This document shows, one piece after another, positions 9,443 to 17,629 of a DNA stretch of 64,000 bases. Within the stretch, counting starts at the first letter, position 1. The number at the start of each line of letters is the position of its first letter. The notes under the pieces were generated by a model, which worked only from the letters and a program-made list of their open reading frames with translations, had not been told where the DNA came from and did not search any database. The translations under genes and the position numbers were made by a program. This stretch comes from SZAS-103 sp036496805 (lineage in GTDB: Bacteria > Pseudomonadota > Gammaproteobacteria > Xanthomonadales > Xanthomonadaceae), in the NCBI GenBank assembly GCA_036496805.1, contig DASXKN010000032.1, positions 27,333 to 91,332 on the forward strand. The letters are read 5' to 3'.

Positions 9443-9676
9443 TCAGTGCCTGCCGCTCTTGCCCGAAGGATGTACGCCATGCTTGCCGAGCATGTCGTCG
9501 ATGCGCTGGCGGACATAGGGCAGGTCTTCCGGATCGACGCTGTCCTCGATCGCATCGGACAGGGCCGCGAACGCCATGAGGAAGTCCTCCTCGTCCTCGG
9601 TGTCCTTCAGGAGTGCCGGCAGCTCCTTCTCGAGTTCGTCGAGGATGCTGTCGAGTTCGCTCCGATTCCTGGCCAT
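9443..9676 (-). CDS. Small acidic protein, paralogue of the divergent neighbour
   Basis: 77 aa, rich in Asp/Glu/Leu and predicted helical (ELDSILDELEKELPALL). I do not recognise a named family. A gap-free hand alignment with the product of 9874-10092 gives about 33 identities in 71 positions, so the two are diverged duplicates in head-to-head orientation. The short ATG at 9676 is chosen because similarity begins there; upstream codons in the same frame show none. There is no signal peptide, cysteine or obvious catalytic residue. A small protein-protein adaptor is plausible but unproven. Confidence 0.72.
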   Translation of the reverse strand: MARNRSELDSILDELEKELPALLKDTEDEEDFLMAFAALSDAIEDSVDPEDLPYVRQRIDDMLGKHGVHPSGKSGRH

Positions 9677-9873
9677 CACCCACCCCTCGTTCCCCCTGTC
9701 CCGCCCACAAGCATAGCCGAAGCTCCGGGGGTCTACAGGGACTCCGTCGTTCCGCTCCGACCGGCCGGTCCGGAACAGCCTGCATTCCGAAACCGTTTGC
9801 CGGGGGTTCTGCGGTGTCGCGCGAACTTCGTCCTTCGGTATGCTTCGACGACACGTTTCCACGGATCCGGTCC

Positions 9874-10092
9874 ATGAGGAAGAGCCGCGACGAACTCGAC
9901 AGCATGCTCGACGAGCTCGAGCGCGACCTGGCGATGCTGGTCCTGAACGAGGCCGACCACGACGACCTGTGGGCGGCGTTCGCCGGGCAGGCCGATGCGA
10001 TCGAGGCCAGCGCCGGAGGAGAGGACCTCGCCCACGTCAAGGCACGCATGGACGCCATCCTGCGCGCGCAGGGCATCCAGCCTTCGAACTGA
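9874..10092 (+). CDS. Small acidic protein, paralogue of the divergent neighbour
   Basis: 72 aa, starting MRKSRDELDSMLDELERDLAM. Helical, acidic and without signal peptide. It matches the protein encoded on the opposite strand at 9443-9676 over its whole length, with conserved ELDS, LDELE, AF, DAIE, EDL and the final PS. The ATG at 9874 is supported by that alignment. The 197 nt between the two starts must hold both promoters. Function unknown. The gene converges on the secreted Ig-like protein gene, leaving 87 nt. Confidence 0.75.
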   Translation: MRKSRDELDSMLDELERDLAMLVLNEADHDDLWAAFAGQADAIEASAGGEDLAHVKARMDAILRAQGIQPSN

Positions 10093-10179
10093 CGCGCCGC
10101 CCTGGCCACGTCGGCGACCGGCCGCGCCAGGATTGCGCGTGCGATCCATCCCCGGATCGCACGCAACATGTACTGCTGA

Positions 10180-11841
10180 CTAGCCCGGCGGCTTGACCGT
10201 GACCACGACGTTCTTGGTCACGCCCGAATAGGTCGCGGAAATCGTGACGGTCTTCTGCGCGGTCACGTTCTTGGCGGTAACCGTGAACGAGGCCGAGGTC
10301 GCCCCCAGGGGCACGCTGATGCTTGCGGGGACGGTCGCCGCCGTCGTGTCCGAACTCAGCAGGGTCACCTTGATGGCGGCGCCGGGCGCAGCCTCGTTCA
10401 GCACGACGGTACCGGTGGCAGTCCCGGCGCTGGCGACGGTCAGCGGATTCACGGTGAACCCGTGCAGGACCGGCGGCGGCTCGATCGCGAGGGTTTCGTG
10501 CTGGATGCCGCCCGAGTACGAACCGGTGATGATCGGATTCTTGATGGCGGTCACCACCGGGGTGGTGATGGTGAACGACGCCGTCGTCGCACCGGCAGGC
10601 ACGGTGACGCTGGGCGGCAAGGTGACGGTGCCCGACGCGCTCAGGGTCACGACCGCTCCCCCGGTCGGCGCTGCGGCCAGGAGCGTGACCTTGCCGGCCA
10701 TGTCGTTGCCGCCCAGGGCCGGTTCGGGCGTCGCGGTGATCGCGCTCAAGGGCGGCTTCCAGCCGAGCTGGATGACGTCGAAGTTGCTCGCCGTCAACCC
10801 GTTGAAGGCCGGATTCAGGGAGCCGTTGTTCCATCTCGTGTCGTAGGTGCCGCTGATGTACATGTCCGTGCCGTTGTCGGCGACGATCAGGCCGTAGGTC
10901 TTCATCGCCTTGAAGATCTTCTGCATCGCGGCCGGATACCCCGAGATGTCCACGCCCGCCTTGAGCCGCAGGCGCGTACCCATCGGCAGCGCCCCGGTGG
11001 CATGGCCGGCCTTGTGCGAGCCCGGATAGACGAAGCCGTTGCTGTCGCGCACGGTGACGCGGAAGGCGTGCTTGATCTCGGTCACGTTGGTGCCGTCGGT
11101 GTTGAAGACTTCGTCGTAGCGCACCAGGCCGGGGAAGATCGCCAGGCCGGCGGCGTCGGCGGACGTCCAGCCACTGGGCCGGCGCACGTTCTTGGTCATG
11201 TCGAAGAAGGCGCCGGAACCTGCGTTCCACTGCGAATGGGCCTGGTCGTACCAGACGTTCCACAGCTCGTAGAGGTACTTGTGGTCGCGGTCGATGATCA
11301 GCAGGTGGCGATCGCAGTCGCCGCGCTCGTCCATCGTGGCCGGGTCGCCGCATTCGACCCAGTGCGGCGTCGTGGTCGCCTCGGGAGGGATCGGGTAGAA
11401 CGGGAACGCGGTGTCGGTCGAATGGTCGACGCCGTCGCTCTCGCTGGAGTAGTAGAAATTGACGGCCTGCAGCGGCGGCGGGCTCTTGCCGACGCCGGTG
11501 ACGCCGTCCACCACGACATAGGGGAAGCCGTAGATGCCGTACTGGAAGTAGCTGTATTGCGGGTCCGCGTTGCCGCCGAAATCGGGATGCAGGTGGCGGG
11601 GCTTGCCGTTGTTGATGTGCTTGATGAAATTCGCCGAACCCGGGTCGACCGGCGCCTTGCTGATGTCGGTGTTCCACCAGTTGTTCGCGGGGAACTCCGG
11701 CACCGGGTGCGGCACCGTGCCGCCTTCGTTCGATCCGACGGTCTGGCCGAGGGCAACATTGCAGCCGAAGCCGAAGATGACCGAGACGCACAGCAGGCGC
11801 AGGCTCGCGCGCCGGGTGCGGGAATAGTTCGTACGCTTCAT
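10180..11841 (-). CDS. Secreted protein with two C-terminal Ig-like domains
   Basis: 553 aa. A signal peptide of about 33 residues (RRASLRLLCVSVIFGFGC ... ALGQ) precedes a globular region of about 330 residues with many Trp/Tyr and GHATGALPMGTR-type motifs that I cannot assign to an enzyme family. From about residue 370 two tandem Ig-like units follow, each with a VPxGATxASFT signature and a Thr/Val-rich beta pattern. The start at 11841 has a strong ggagga 6 nt upstream. It is probably exported to the surface or medium. Carbohydrate or polymer binding is possible but not shown. Confidence 0.8.
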   Translation of the reverse strand: MKRTNYSRTRRASLRLLCVSVIFGFGCNVALGQTVGSNEGGTVPHPVPEFPANNWWNTDISKAPVDPGSANFIKHINNGKPRHLHPDFGGNADPQYSYFQYGIYGFPYVVVDGVTGVGKSPPPLQAVNFYYSSESDGVDHSTDTAFPFYPIPPEATTTPHWVECGDPATMDERGDCDRHLLIIDRDHKYLYELWNVWYDQAHSQWNAGSGAFFDMTKNVRRPSGWTSADAAGLAIFPGLVRYDEVFNTDGTNVTEIKHAFRVTVRDSNGFVYPGSHKAGHATGALPMGTRLRLKAGVDISGYPAAMQKIFKAMKTYGLIVADNGTDMYISGTYDTRWNNGSLNPAFNGLTASNFDVIQLGWKPPLSAITATPEPALGGNDMAGKVTLLAAAPTGGAVVTLSASGTVTLPPSVTVPAGATTASFTITTPVVTAIKNPIITGSYSGGIQHETLAIEPPPVLHGFTVNPLTVASAGTATGTVVLNEAAPGAAIKVTLLSSDTTAATVPASISVPLGATSASFTVTAKNVTAQKTVTISATYSGVTKNVVVTVKPPG

Positions 11842-12169
11842 GGCTCCTCCGGTGATGGCGGACGGCCCGGGCCACGGAAACGATGCGTCCCCGACCCGCA
11901 CTCCCCCTGCTCCAAGCCAACGCAAGGCCGGCGTGGAACCGGCCGCTGGCGCATCGCCGGCATGGCCCGGCGATGCGCCCTCTCTCCCCTAATACAGGCT
12001 CGAAGCTAGCACCGGCAAAACCGGCGAAATGCGAACCCGGTCGCGGAAACCGTGACTCGAATGTGAACATCGAGACCCCCGAATGGGTCGCGCTTCGGAC
12101 ATGCGCGCGCCGGTCTTCAGGCGCCTGTTATCCTTCCGGCCATTCTCCATACGCATCCGGATGCCGACC
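11842..12169. other. Divergent intergenic region with a 13-bp hairpin
   Basis: These 328 bases separate two divergently transcribed genes and carry no convincing gene. The main structure is a perfect inverted repeat, GGCGCATCGCCGG at 11948-11960 and its complement at 11967-11979, with the loop catggc. It resembles the other hairpins scattered in spacers of this window. No clear sigma-70 boxes were identified. Confidence 0.6.
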
Positions 12170-12628
12170 ATGCGATTCGCTCGCACCTGCTGGATCCTGG
12201 CCCTCCCCGTGCTGCTGGCCGCCTGCGCCAGCGACGCCCCCCACCACGTCTTCCCGCCGCGCGCGAGCATCCAGCAACTGACGATCGGGCCCGACGGCAA
12301 CTGGCAACTGCAATTGCGCATCCAGAACTACAGCGAGGTCTCGGAAACCTTCGCCAAGGTCGATGCGAAGATCGAGATCGCGGGCAAGGACGCCGGCCAT
12401 GTCACGACGTCGCCGGCAATGCGCATCGGCCCCGAATCGGTCGATGTCGTCGAAACCACCCTCACGCCCGCGCCGGACGCCAAAGCGGCCGTGGCGGCGC
12501 TGCATGCGGGCAGCATCCGCTACAAGCTGGCCGGCCACATCAGCACCAGCGATCCCGCCGGCGAGCACGACTACACCTTCGAAGGCGAGCTGAGCCCGAT
12601 CCCGGGACTGAGCGGCGTGCTGCGCTGA
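12170..12628 (+). CDS. LEA type 2-like lipoprotein
   Basis: 152 aa. A lipoprotein signal ends in the lipobox LLAACASD, with Cys at about residue 18. The mature part (IQNYSEVSETFAKVDAKIEIAGKDAG ...) has the beta-sandwich pattern of LEA_2/WHy domains found in bacterial stress lipoproteins. An ATG 9 nt upstream (12161) is an alternative start; 12170 gives the more typical short leader. Likely anchored in the outer membrane facing the periplasm. The precise role of this family is unclear; it is associated with desiccation or envelope stress in some organisms. Confidence 0.75.
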   Translation: MRFARTCWILALPVLLAACASDAPHHVFPPRASIQQLTIGPDGNWQLQLRIQNYSEVSETFAKVDAKIEIAGKDAGHVTTSPAMRIGPESVDVVETTLTPAPDAKAAVAALHAGSIRYKLAGHISTSDPAGEHDYTFEGELSPIPGLSGVLR

Positions 12629-12710
12629 GCGCCGCGCTGCCGCGACTCACACCACGCGAACTACCGGTCCGCACCCGCGCGGACGCCATCCCCATGAACC
12701 GGAGCACTGC

Positions 12711-14498
12711 ATGAACCGTTACGAAGCCCCGCTGCGCGACATCCGCTTCGCGCTCTACGACGTGATCGGCGCCGAGGCGCTGTACGCACGCCTGGGCTTC
12801 GCGAGCGCGCAGCGCGACCTGATGGATGCGGTGCTGGAGGAAGCGGCGAAGTTCACCCAGGGCGTGCTCGCGCCAATCAACGCGGTCGGCGACCAGGAGG
12901 GCTGCACGCACGACCGCGACACCGGCGCGGTGACCTCGCCGCCGGGCTTCGTGCATGCCTACGAGCAGTTCGTCGAGGGCGGCTGGACCGGCCTGGTGGC
13001 GCCGGAGGAATTCGGCGGCCAGGGTTTGCCGGAATCGTTCGGCGTGGCGCTCAAGGAAATGATCGACGCCGCCAACCTCGCCTGGGGCAACTACCCGCTG
13101 CTTTCGCACGGCGCCACCGAGGCGCTCAAGCACCACGGCGAGCCGTGGCAGCAGCAGGCCTTCCTCAAGCCCATCGTCGAGGGTCGCTGGACCGGCACGA
13201 TGTGCCTGACCGAGCCGCATTGCGGCACCGATCTCGGCCTGCTCAAGACCAGGGCCGTCCCGAACGCGGACGGCAGCTACGCAATCAGCGGTACCAAGAT
13301 CTTCATCACCGCCGGCGAGCACGACCTCACCGACAACATCGTCCACCTCGTGCTTGCGCGCCTGCCGGATGCGCCGGCGGGCACCAAGGGCATCTCGATG
13401 TTCATCGTGCCCAAGCACAAGGTCGGCCGCGACGGCGTCATGGGCGAACGCAACGCGGTGCGCTGCGGCAGCATCGAGCACAAGATGGGCATCCACGGCT
13501 CGGCGACCTGCGTGATGAACTTCGACGGCGCGCAGGGCTGGCTGATCGGGCAGCCGAACAAGGGCCTGATGGCGATGTTCACCATGATGAACACCGCGCG
13601 CCTCGCGGTCGGCATCCAGGGACTCGGGCTCGCCGATCGCGCCTACCAGAACGCGCTGGCTTACGCGCGCGAGCGCCTGCAGATGCGCGCGCTGTCGGGC
13701 GCGAAATTTCCCGACAAGCCCGCCGACCCGATCATCGTGCATCCCGACGTGCGGCGCATGCTGCTGACCTGCAAGGCGCTGATCGAAGGCGGCCGCCTGC
13801 TGAGCTATCACGCGGCCACCCTGGTCGACGTGCTCGAACACACCAGCGACGCCGACGAGAAACGCCGCGCCGACGAACTGCTCGGCTTCCTCACGCCGAT
13901 CGTCAAGGCCTGCCTCACCGAATGGGGCGTGGAGTGCACCTACCACGCGCTGCAATGCTTCGGCGGCCACGGCTACATCGCCGAGCACGGCATGGAACAG
14001 CTCGCGCGCGACGCCCGCATCACCACGCTCTATGAAGGCACCACCGGCATCCAGGCGCTCGACCTGCTCGGCCGCAAGATCATGCAATTGCAGGGCGCGG
14101 GGCTGCGACAGTTCCTCGAGATGATCCAGCAGTTCTGCGAGGAACAGGCTGGCAATGAATCGCTCGCGGAGTTCACCGGTCCGCTCGGCGAGAAGGCGGG
14201 CGAATGGCAGGAGCTGACGATGGAAGTCGGCAAGCGCGCGATGGCGAACGCCGAGGAGGTTGGTGCCGCTTCGGTGGACTACCTTTTCTATTCGGGCTAT
14301 GTCGCGCTCGCCTACTGGTGGGCGCGCGCCGTGGCCGCGGCCGATGCCTCCGCGCCGGCCGGGATGAAGACCGCCAAGCGCGAGACCGCGCGCTTCTACT
14401 TCTCGCGCATCCTGCCGCGCACGCTCGCGCACGCGGCGGCCATCCACGCGGGAGCGGCTCCGCTGCTGACGCTCGACGCGGCCTTGTTCGACAGCTGA
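12711..14498 (+). CDS. Acyl-CoA dehydrogenase, long C-terminal form
   Basis: FAD-dependent alpha,beta-dehydrogenation of an acyl-CoA in the cytoplasm. 595 aa, longer than the 380-residue short-chain type and matching the group with an extra C-terminal helical domain (DmdC/FadE-like). Seen: the LTEPHCGTDLGLLKT flavin/substrate block near residue 165, GTKIFITAGEHD, the central helical domain, and YEGTTGIQALDLLGRKI near 445, where the Glu is the usual base position. ggagc precedes the ATG by 6 nt. No electron-transfer flavoprotein or thiolase gene is adjacent, so chain length and pathway are open. Confidence 0.9.
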   Translation: MNRYEAPLRDIRFALYDVIGAEALYARLGFASAQRDLMDAVLEEAAKFTQGVLAPINAVGDQEGCTHDRDTGAVTSPPGFVHAYEQFVEGGWTGLVAPEEFGGQGLPESFGVALKEMIDAANLAWGNYPLLSHGATEALKHHGEPWQQQAFLKPIVEGRWTGTMCLTEPHCGTDLGLLKTRAVPNADGSYAISGTKIFITAGEHDLTDNIVHLVLARLPDAPAGTKGISMFIVPKHKVGRDGVMGERNAVRCGSIEHKMGIHGSATCVMNFDGAQGWLIGQPNKGLMAMFTMMNTARLAVGIQGLGLADRAYQNALAYARERLQMRALSGAKFPDKPADPIIVHPDVRRMLLTCKALIEGGRLLSYHAATLVDVLEHTSDADEKRRADELLGFLTPIVKACLTEWGVECTYHALQCFGGHGYIAEHGMEQLARDARITTLYEGTTGIQALDLLGRKIMQLQGAGLRQFLEMIQQFCEEQAGNESLAEFTGPLGEKAGEWQELTMEVGKRAMANAEEVGAASVDYLFYSGYVALAYWWARAVAAADASAPAGMKTAKRETARFYFSRILPRTLAHAAAIHAGAAPLLTLDAALFDS

Positions 14499-14557
14499 AG
14501 CGACAGGGCCGTCCTCGCAGACGGACGGCCCCGCGACATCGACATCAAGCGACCGCG

Positions 14558-15442
14558 TCAGTCGCCCATGATCCGCAAGCCATAGATGATGCTCGCGAAG
14601 TCGACGAGGCTGGCCGAACCGCGCAGGCCGAAGCGCAGCGTCATCGGTTTCTTGAAGAACTTGTCCACCTGCGCATCCGTCAGCCCGTAACCCTGGATCA
14701 GGCCCTGGCGCGAGATCGTGCCGCCTATGCAGACGCGCGAATCGCTGAAGCGCTCGGTGGCGCGATCACCCGCCGCGAGCGTGCGCGCATCCTGGTAGCT
14801 TGCCGAAAAGCTCGTCTCCAGCGCTCCATTGAAGGGCAGGCCGGTGGTCGGGTCGATCATGCCCGGATCGTTCAGCACTTCGCTCTCGACCTTCAGATAC
14901 GGCGAGAGCGTAATCCGCCCGGTCGCGCTCGCGCCGGTGTTGTTGTAGAGCGAATAGATCACGATCGGCGACAGCCAGTGGCACAGGATGTTGTGCGAAC
15001 TCTTGGCCGGCAGGGTCATGCGCCCGATGTCCGGCAGGTCGATCGGCGTCAGCGCCGTGCCAGGCGCGATCGTGATGCAGCGATCGTCAGGACCTGGCGC
15101 CGGATCCCCGGGCTGCGGCGTGCAGTCGGCGGCCATCGTGATCGTTCCGGTATTGATCAGGCCGTCCCAGACGACGTTGCGGCCGAACGTGTCGGCATCG
15201 CCGACCTGGTCGGCGGTGGGCTTGGCCATCACGCCAGCGGCGTTGGTGTGCGCCGGCAGGGGCGGCAGCTTCGATCCGGATACCTGCGGCGCGCGGCCTT
15301 CGCTGTGGGCCTCGGCTTTCACCTGCCTGGTCGCCGCGCTGCTGCGCTGCGCCCTGGTGTCCGCATTCGCGGCGGACGCGCTCAGCAGGGCCGCCGCGAG
15401 GGCGATATGTAAAAGCTTGATCGAATACGGAGTGCGTGACAT
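14558..15442 (-). CDS. Exported protein of unknown function
   Basis: 294 aa with a signal peptide of about 28 residues ending SASAANA. The mature protein begins with a Lys/Arg-rich low-complexity stretch and then has a domain with two or three cysteines (ADCTPQPG, DRCITI, NILCHW, RVCIGG) and a C-terminal helix pair around TDAQVDKFFKKPMTLRF. I do not recognise the family. The ATG at 15442 is chosen because ggag lies 6 nt upstream; another ATG 12 nt further up overlaps that site. Divergent from the HNH endonuclease gene and convergent with the acyl-CoA dehydrogenase gene. Confidence 0.72.
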   Translation of the reverse strand: MSRTPYSIKLLHIALAAALLSASAANADTRAQRSSAATRQVKAEAHSEGRAPQVSGSKLPPLPAHTNAAGVMAKPTADQVGDADTFGRNVVWDGLINTGTITMAADCTPQPGDPAPGPDDRCITIAPGTALTPIDLPDIGRMTLPAKSSHNILCHWLSPIVIYSLYNNTGASATGRITLSPYLKVESEVLNDPGMIDPTTGLPFNGALETSFSASYQDARTLAAGDRATERFSDSRVCIGGTISRQGLIQGYGLTDAQVDKFFKKPMTLRFGLRGSASLVDFASIIYGLRIMGD

Positions 15443-15595
15443 GGGAGACTCCATGGGATGACTTGGGGGGAGGGCTGCCTTCGATGGCGCCCATCGATAG
15501 TCACGCACTCGGCGATGGCAACCGGACAAGGCGACCGCGCGGATCGGAGGCCGCGCTATAAAAATCGTCGCAATGGGTGTATATGCTGGAATCCC
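15443..15595. promoter_or_regulatory. Divergent promoter region
   Basis: These 153 bases lie between two divergent starts and must hold promoters for both the exported protein and the HNH gene. An A/T-rich run, tataaaaat near 15556, is the best -10-like element for the plus strand. No operator or repeat is evident. Confidence 0.35.
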
Positions 15596-16312
15596 ATGGA
15601 GCCTGATACAGCCGAGCCAGCACACATCCATGGCCGGATCCTTGCGGGTCCGGCGTTCCCGGGCTTCGGCGACGCGGTTCGCCCTCGTCGCGATGAACCG
15701 CTGGCCTCATTGCGGCCTTTCCACGAAACCTCCGGCGTGCGCGAAATCGCTTGGCCGCGCGTGCTGTCGCTCGACGCCCACGGCCGCATCCTCGACTGGA
15801 TCACCTGGCAGGACGCCGCCTGCCTCTATGTGCGCGATGCGGTGGCGTGGACGCTGGGTGAACCCTGCCTGGTCCTGCACGGCGGCCACAACCGGCTGCT
15901 CGGAACCCAGAGCATGCTCGAACTGCACCCGATCGTCGCCGCGCGCGGCCATGCGCGAGGCAGTGCGCTGGTGCCTTCGCCGGCATTGACCAACACCACC
16001 CTTTTCGCCCGCGATGCCCAGCTTTGCCTTTACTGCGGCCACGAGTTCGGACGCCACCACCTGACCCGCGACCACGTCCAGCCGCTGTCGCGCGGTGGTC
16101 GCGACGTCTGGGAAAACGTGGTCACCGCCTGCTTCCACTGCAACTCGCGCAAGGGCGGCCGCACCCCGCAGCAGGCCGGCATGCCCCTGCTCGCGGTGCC
16201 GTACCGGCCAAGCTGGGTGGAACACCTGATCCTGTCCAACAGGCACATACTCGCGGACCAGATGGCTTTCCTGAAGAGCCACTTGCCGAAGAACAACCCG
16301 CGCACCATGTGA
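15596..16312 (+). CDS. HNH endonuclease family protein
   Basis: 238 aa. The C-terminal half is an HNH domain: CLYCG at about residue 143, then LTRDHVQPLSRGGRDVWENVVTAC in two parts (catalytic DH, then the N position), then the second zinc pair CFHCNSRKG. The N-terminal half (RVLSLDAHGRILDWITW ... DAACLYVRDAVAWTLGE) is typical of a chromosomal McrA-like group in which the domain is fused to a conserved module of unknown role, rather than of a restriction system. No methyltransferase is nearby. The ATG at 15596 was chosen because conserved sequence begins soon after; upstream codons are unlike protein. Confidence 0.85.
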   Translation: MEPDTAEPAHIHGRILAGPAFPGFGDAVRPRRDEPLASLRPFHETSGVREIAWPRVLSLDAHGRILDWITWQDAACLYVRDAVAWTLGEPCLVLHGGHNRLLGTQSMLELHPIVAARGHARGSALVPSPALTNTTLFARDAQLCLYCGHEFGRHHLTRDHVQPLSRGGRDVWENVVTACFHCNSRKGGRTPQQAGMPLLAVPYRPSWVEHLILSNRHILADQMAFLKSHLPKNNPRTM

Positions 16313-16436
16313 CCTCGCGCCGGGTCGGGCGGCCCGCGCGGTATTCGCACTTGTCATTGCGCGTTGACGAGCCGCTCCGGTTCGGATGACACTTCGGGAA
16401 AGGACGTCTGTTGCCGTCGCCAGGGGGACTGGAGCC

Positions 16437-17546
16437 ATGCCTACTCTGTGTTTTACCGGGATGGACCGAGCCGAGGAAGCCAAGCTCAAGCTGCTTTTCT
16501 CGGAAGCCAACGAATGGCTCGGCGGCGACTGGAACCTGGTTTCCGAAGCGCAGGCCAAGGTCATCATCGTGGACATGGACTCGATCTATGGCCACATGAC
16601 CTGGCTGAAGGCGCACAACAGCGGCAAGTACATCATCGCGATCTCGTCGCGGCCCGAGTCCGAGGCGGAGCATGTGCTGGTGCGCCCGGTGACGGCCGAA
16701 GCGCTGGTCGACGCGCTCAAGAAGGCCTCGGCCGGACACGTCACCAACAAGGCGGCGATCACCGGTTCGCATCCCGCAGTCGGCGCAACGGTCACCGGCT
16801 CCCATCGCGCGGTCGGCGCAGCGGCGCCACCTCCCGTGCCGAAGGCTTCCGAGCCAGCGCCCGCGCCCGTCCACCAGACACCACCGCCGGTCCGGGTCGA
16901 AGCACCCAGGCCACCACCGGCGCCAGAACCGGCACCACCACCGCCTCCGCGGCGCATGGCGCCCGCGCAGCGCGATCCGGTGATGTGGGACTACCTGCAA
17001 CCGGGCGGACTGCAGGCGCCTTCGCGGCTCGAGGCCGACGGCGTGCCGGCTCTCGTCATCGACCCTCGCACCGACAGCTACATCGGTGGCCCCACGCTCA
17101 AGCCCTACATTCCGTACTGCGAGCTTGGCACGTTGCGCGCCGACCGCTGGCAGGCACTCAGCGGCGCCGACGTGAACAAGCACCTGACCGGCACCAACGT
17201 GCAGCAGCCGCTGTCGCGCCTGCGCTGGTTGTACGCCCTCATCCAGGGACATGGCGAGCTCGCGCCAGGCTACGACCCGGACAGCCGCTTCCGCCTGACC
17301 AAGTGGCCCAAGACCGAACGCGAATTCCCCAAGCACATGCGCATCGCCACCACGATGATGCAGGCGCCCGGGACTCCGGCCGAGATCGCCATCAAGAGCG
17401 ACACCCCGCTGCCCGACGTCAACGACTTCATCAACGCCAGCCTCGAAACCGGCTATGCCGAAGTGATGAACGCGCCGCCGTCGGGTCCGTCCTCTCCGCC
17501 GAAAGGTGGCGGTGGCCTGCTTGGGCGCCTGCGCGGCACCCGCTGA
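16437..17546 (+). CDS. Receiver-like protein with proline-rich linker, function unknown
   Basis: 369 aa. Residues 1-100 look like a degenerate response-regulator receiver: VIIVDMDSIYG holds an Asp, and LVRPVTAEALVDAL matches the usual KPxxxxxL end with Arg for Lys. Residues about 105-180 are Pro/Ala-rich, with a repeated TGSHxAVGA element, and probably disordered. The C-terminal domain (about 185-360) has conserved-looking RLRWLYALIQGHGELAP and WPKTEREFPKHMRIA segments that I cannot name. gggggactggag gives a strong ribosome-binding site for 16437. It lies 83 nt before dxs. Could be a signalling scaffold. Confidence 0.75.
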   Translation: MPTLCFTGMDRAEEAKLKLLFSEANEWLGGDWNLVSEAQAKVIIVDMDSIYGHMTWLKAHNSGKYIIAISSRPESEAEHVLVRPVTAEALVDALKKASAGHVTNKAAITGSHPAVGATVTGSHRAVGAAAPPPVPKASEPAPAPVHQTPPPVRVEAPRPPPAPEPAPPPPPRRMAPAQRDPVMWDYLQPGGLQAPSRLEADGVPALVIDPRTDSYIGGPTLKPYIPYCELGTLRADRWQALSGADVNKHLTGTNVQQPLSRLRWLYALIQGHGELAPGYDPDSRFRLTKWPKTEREFPKHMRIATTMMQAPGTPAEIAIKSDTPLPDVNDFINASLETGYAEVMNAPPSGPSSPPKGGGGLLGRLRGTR

Positions 17547-17629
17547 TCCAGGCACGCTGATCGGGAGATCGGCGCCATCGACCGGGCTTTCTTGCCCCAT
17601 GGCGCCGTCGGAGGCGACAATAGCCGGCC

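Noticed and set aside
15596..16312. Restriction-modification system
   Set aside because: The HNH protein has no methyltransferase neighbour and resembles a chromosomal family.
16740..16830. CRISPR-like repetition of caccggttcgcat-type units
   Set aside because: Only two imperfect copies within a coding region, producing the TGSHxAVGA protein repeat.
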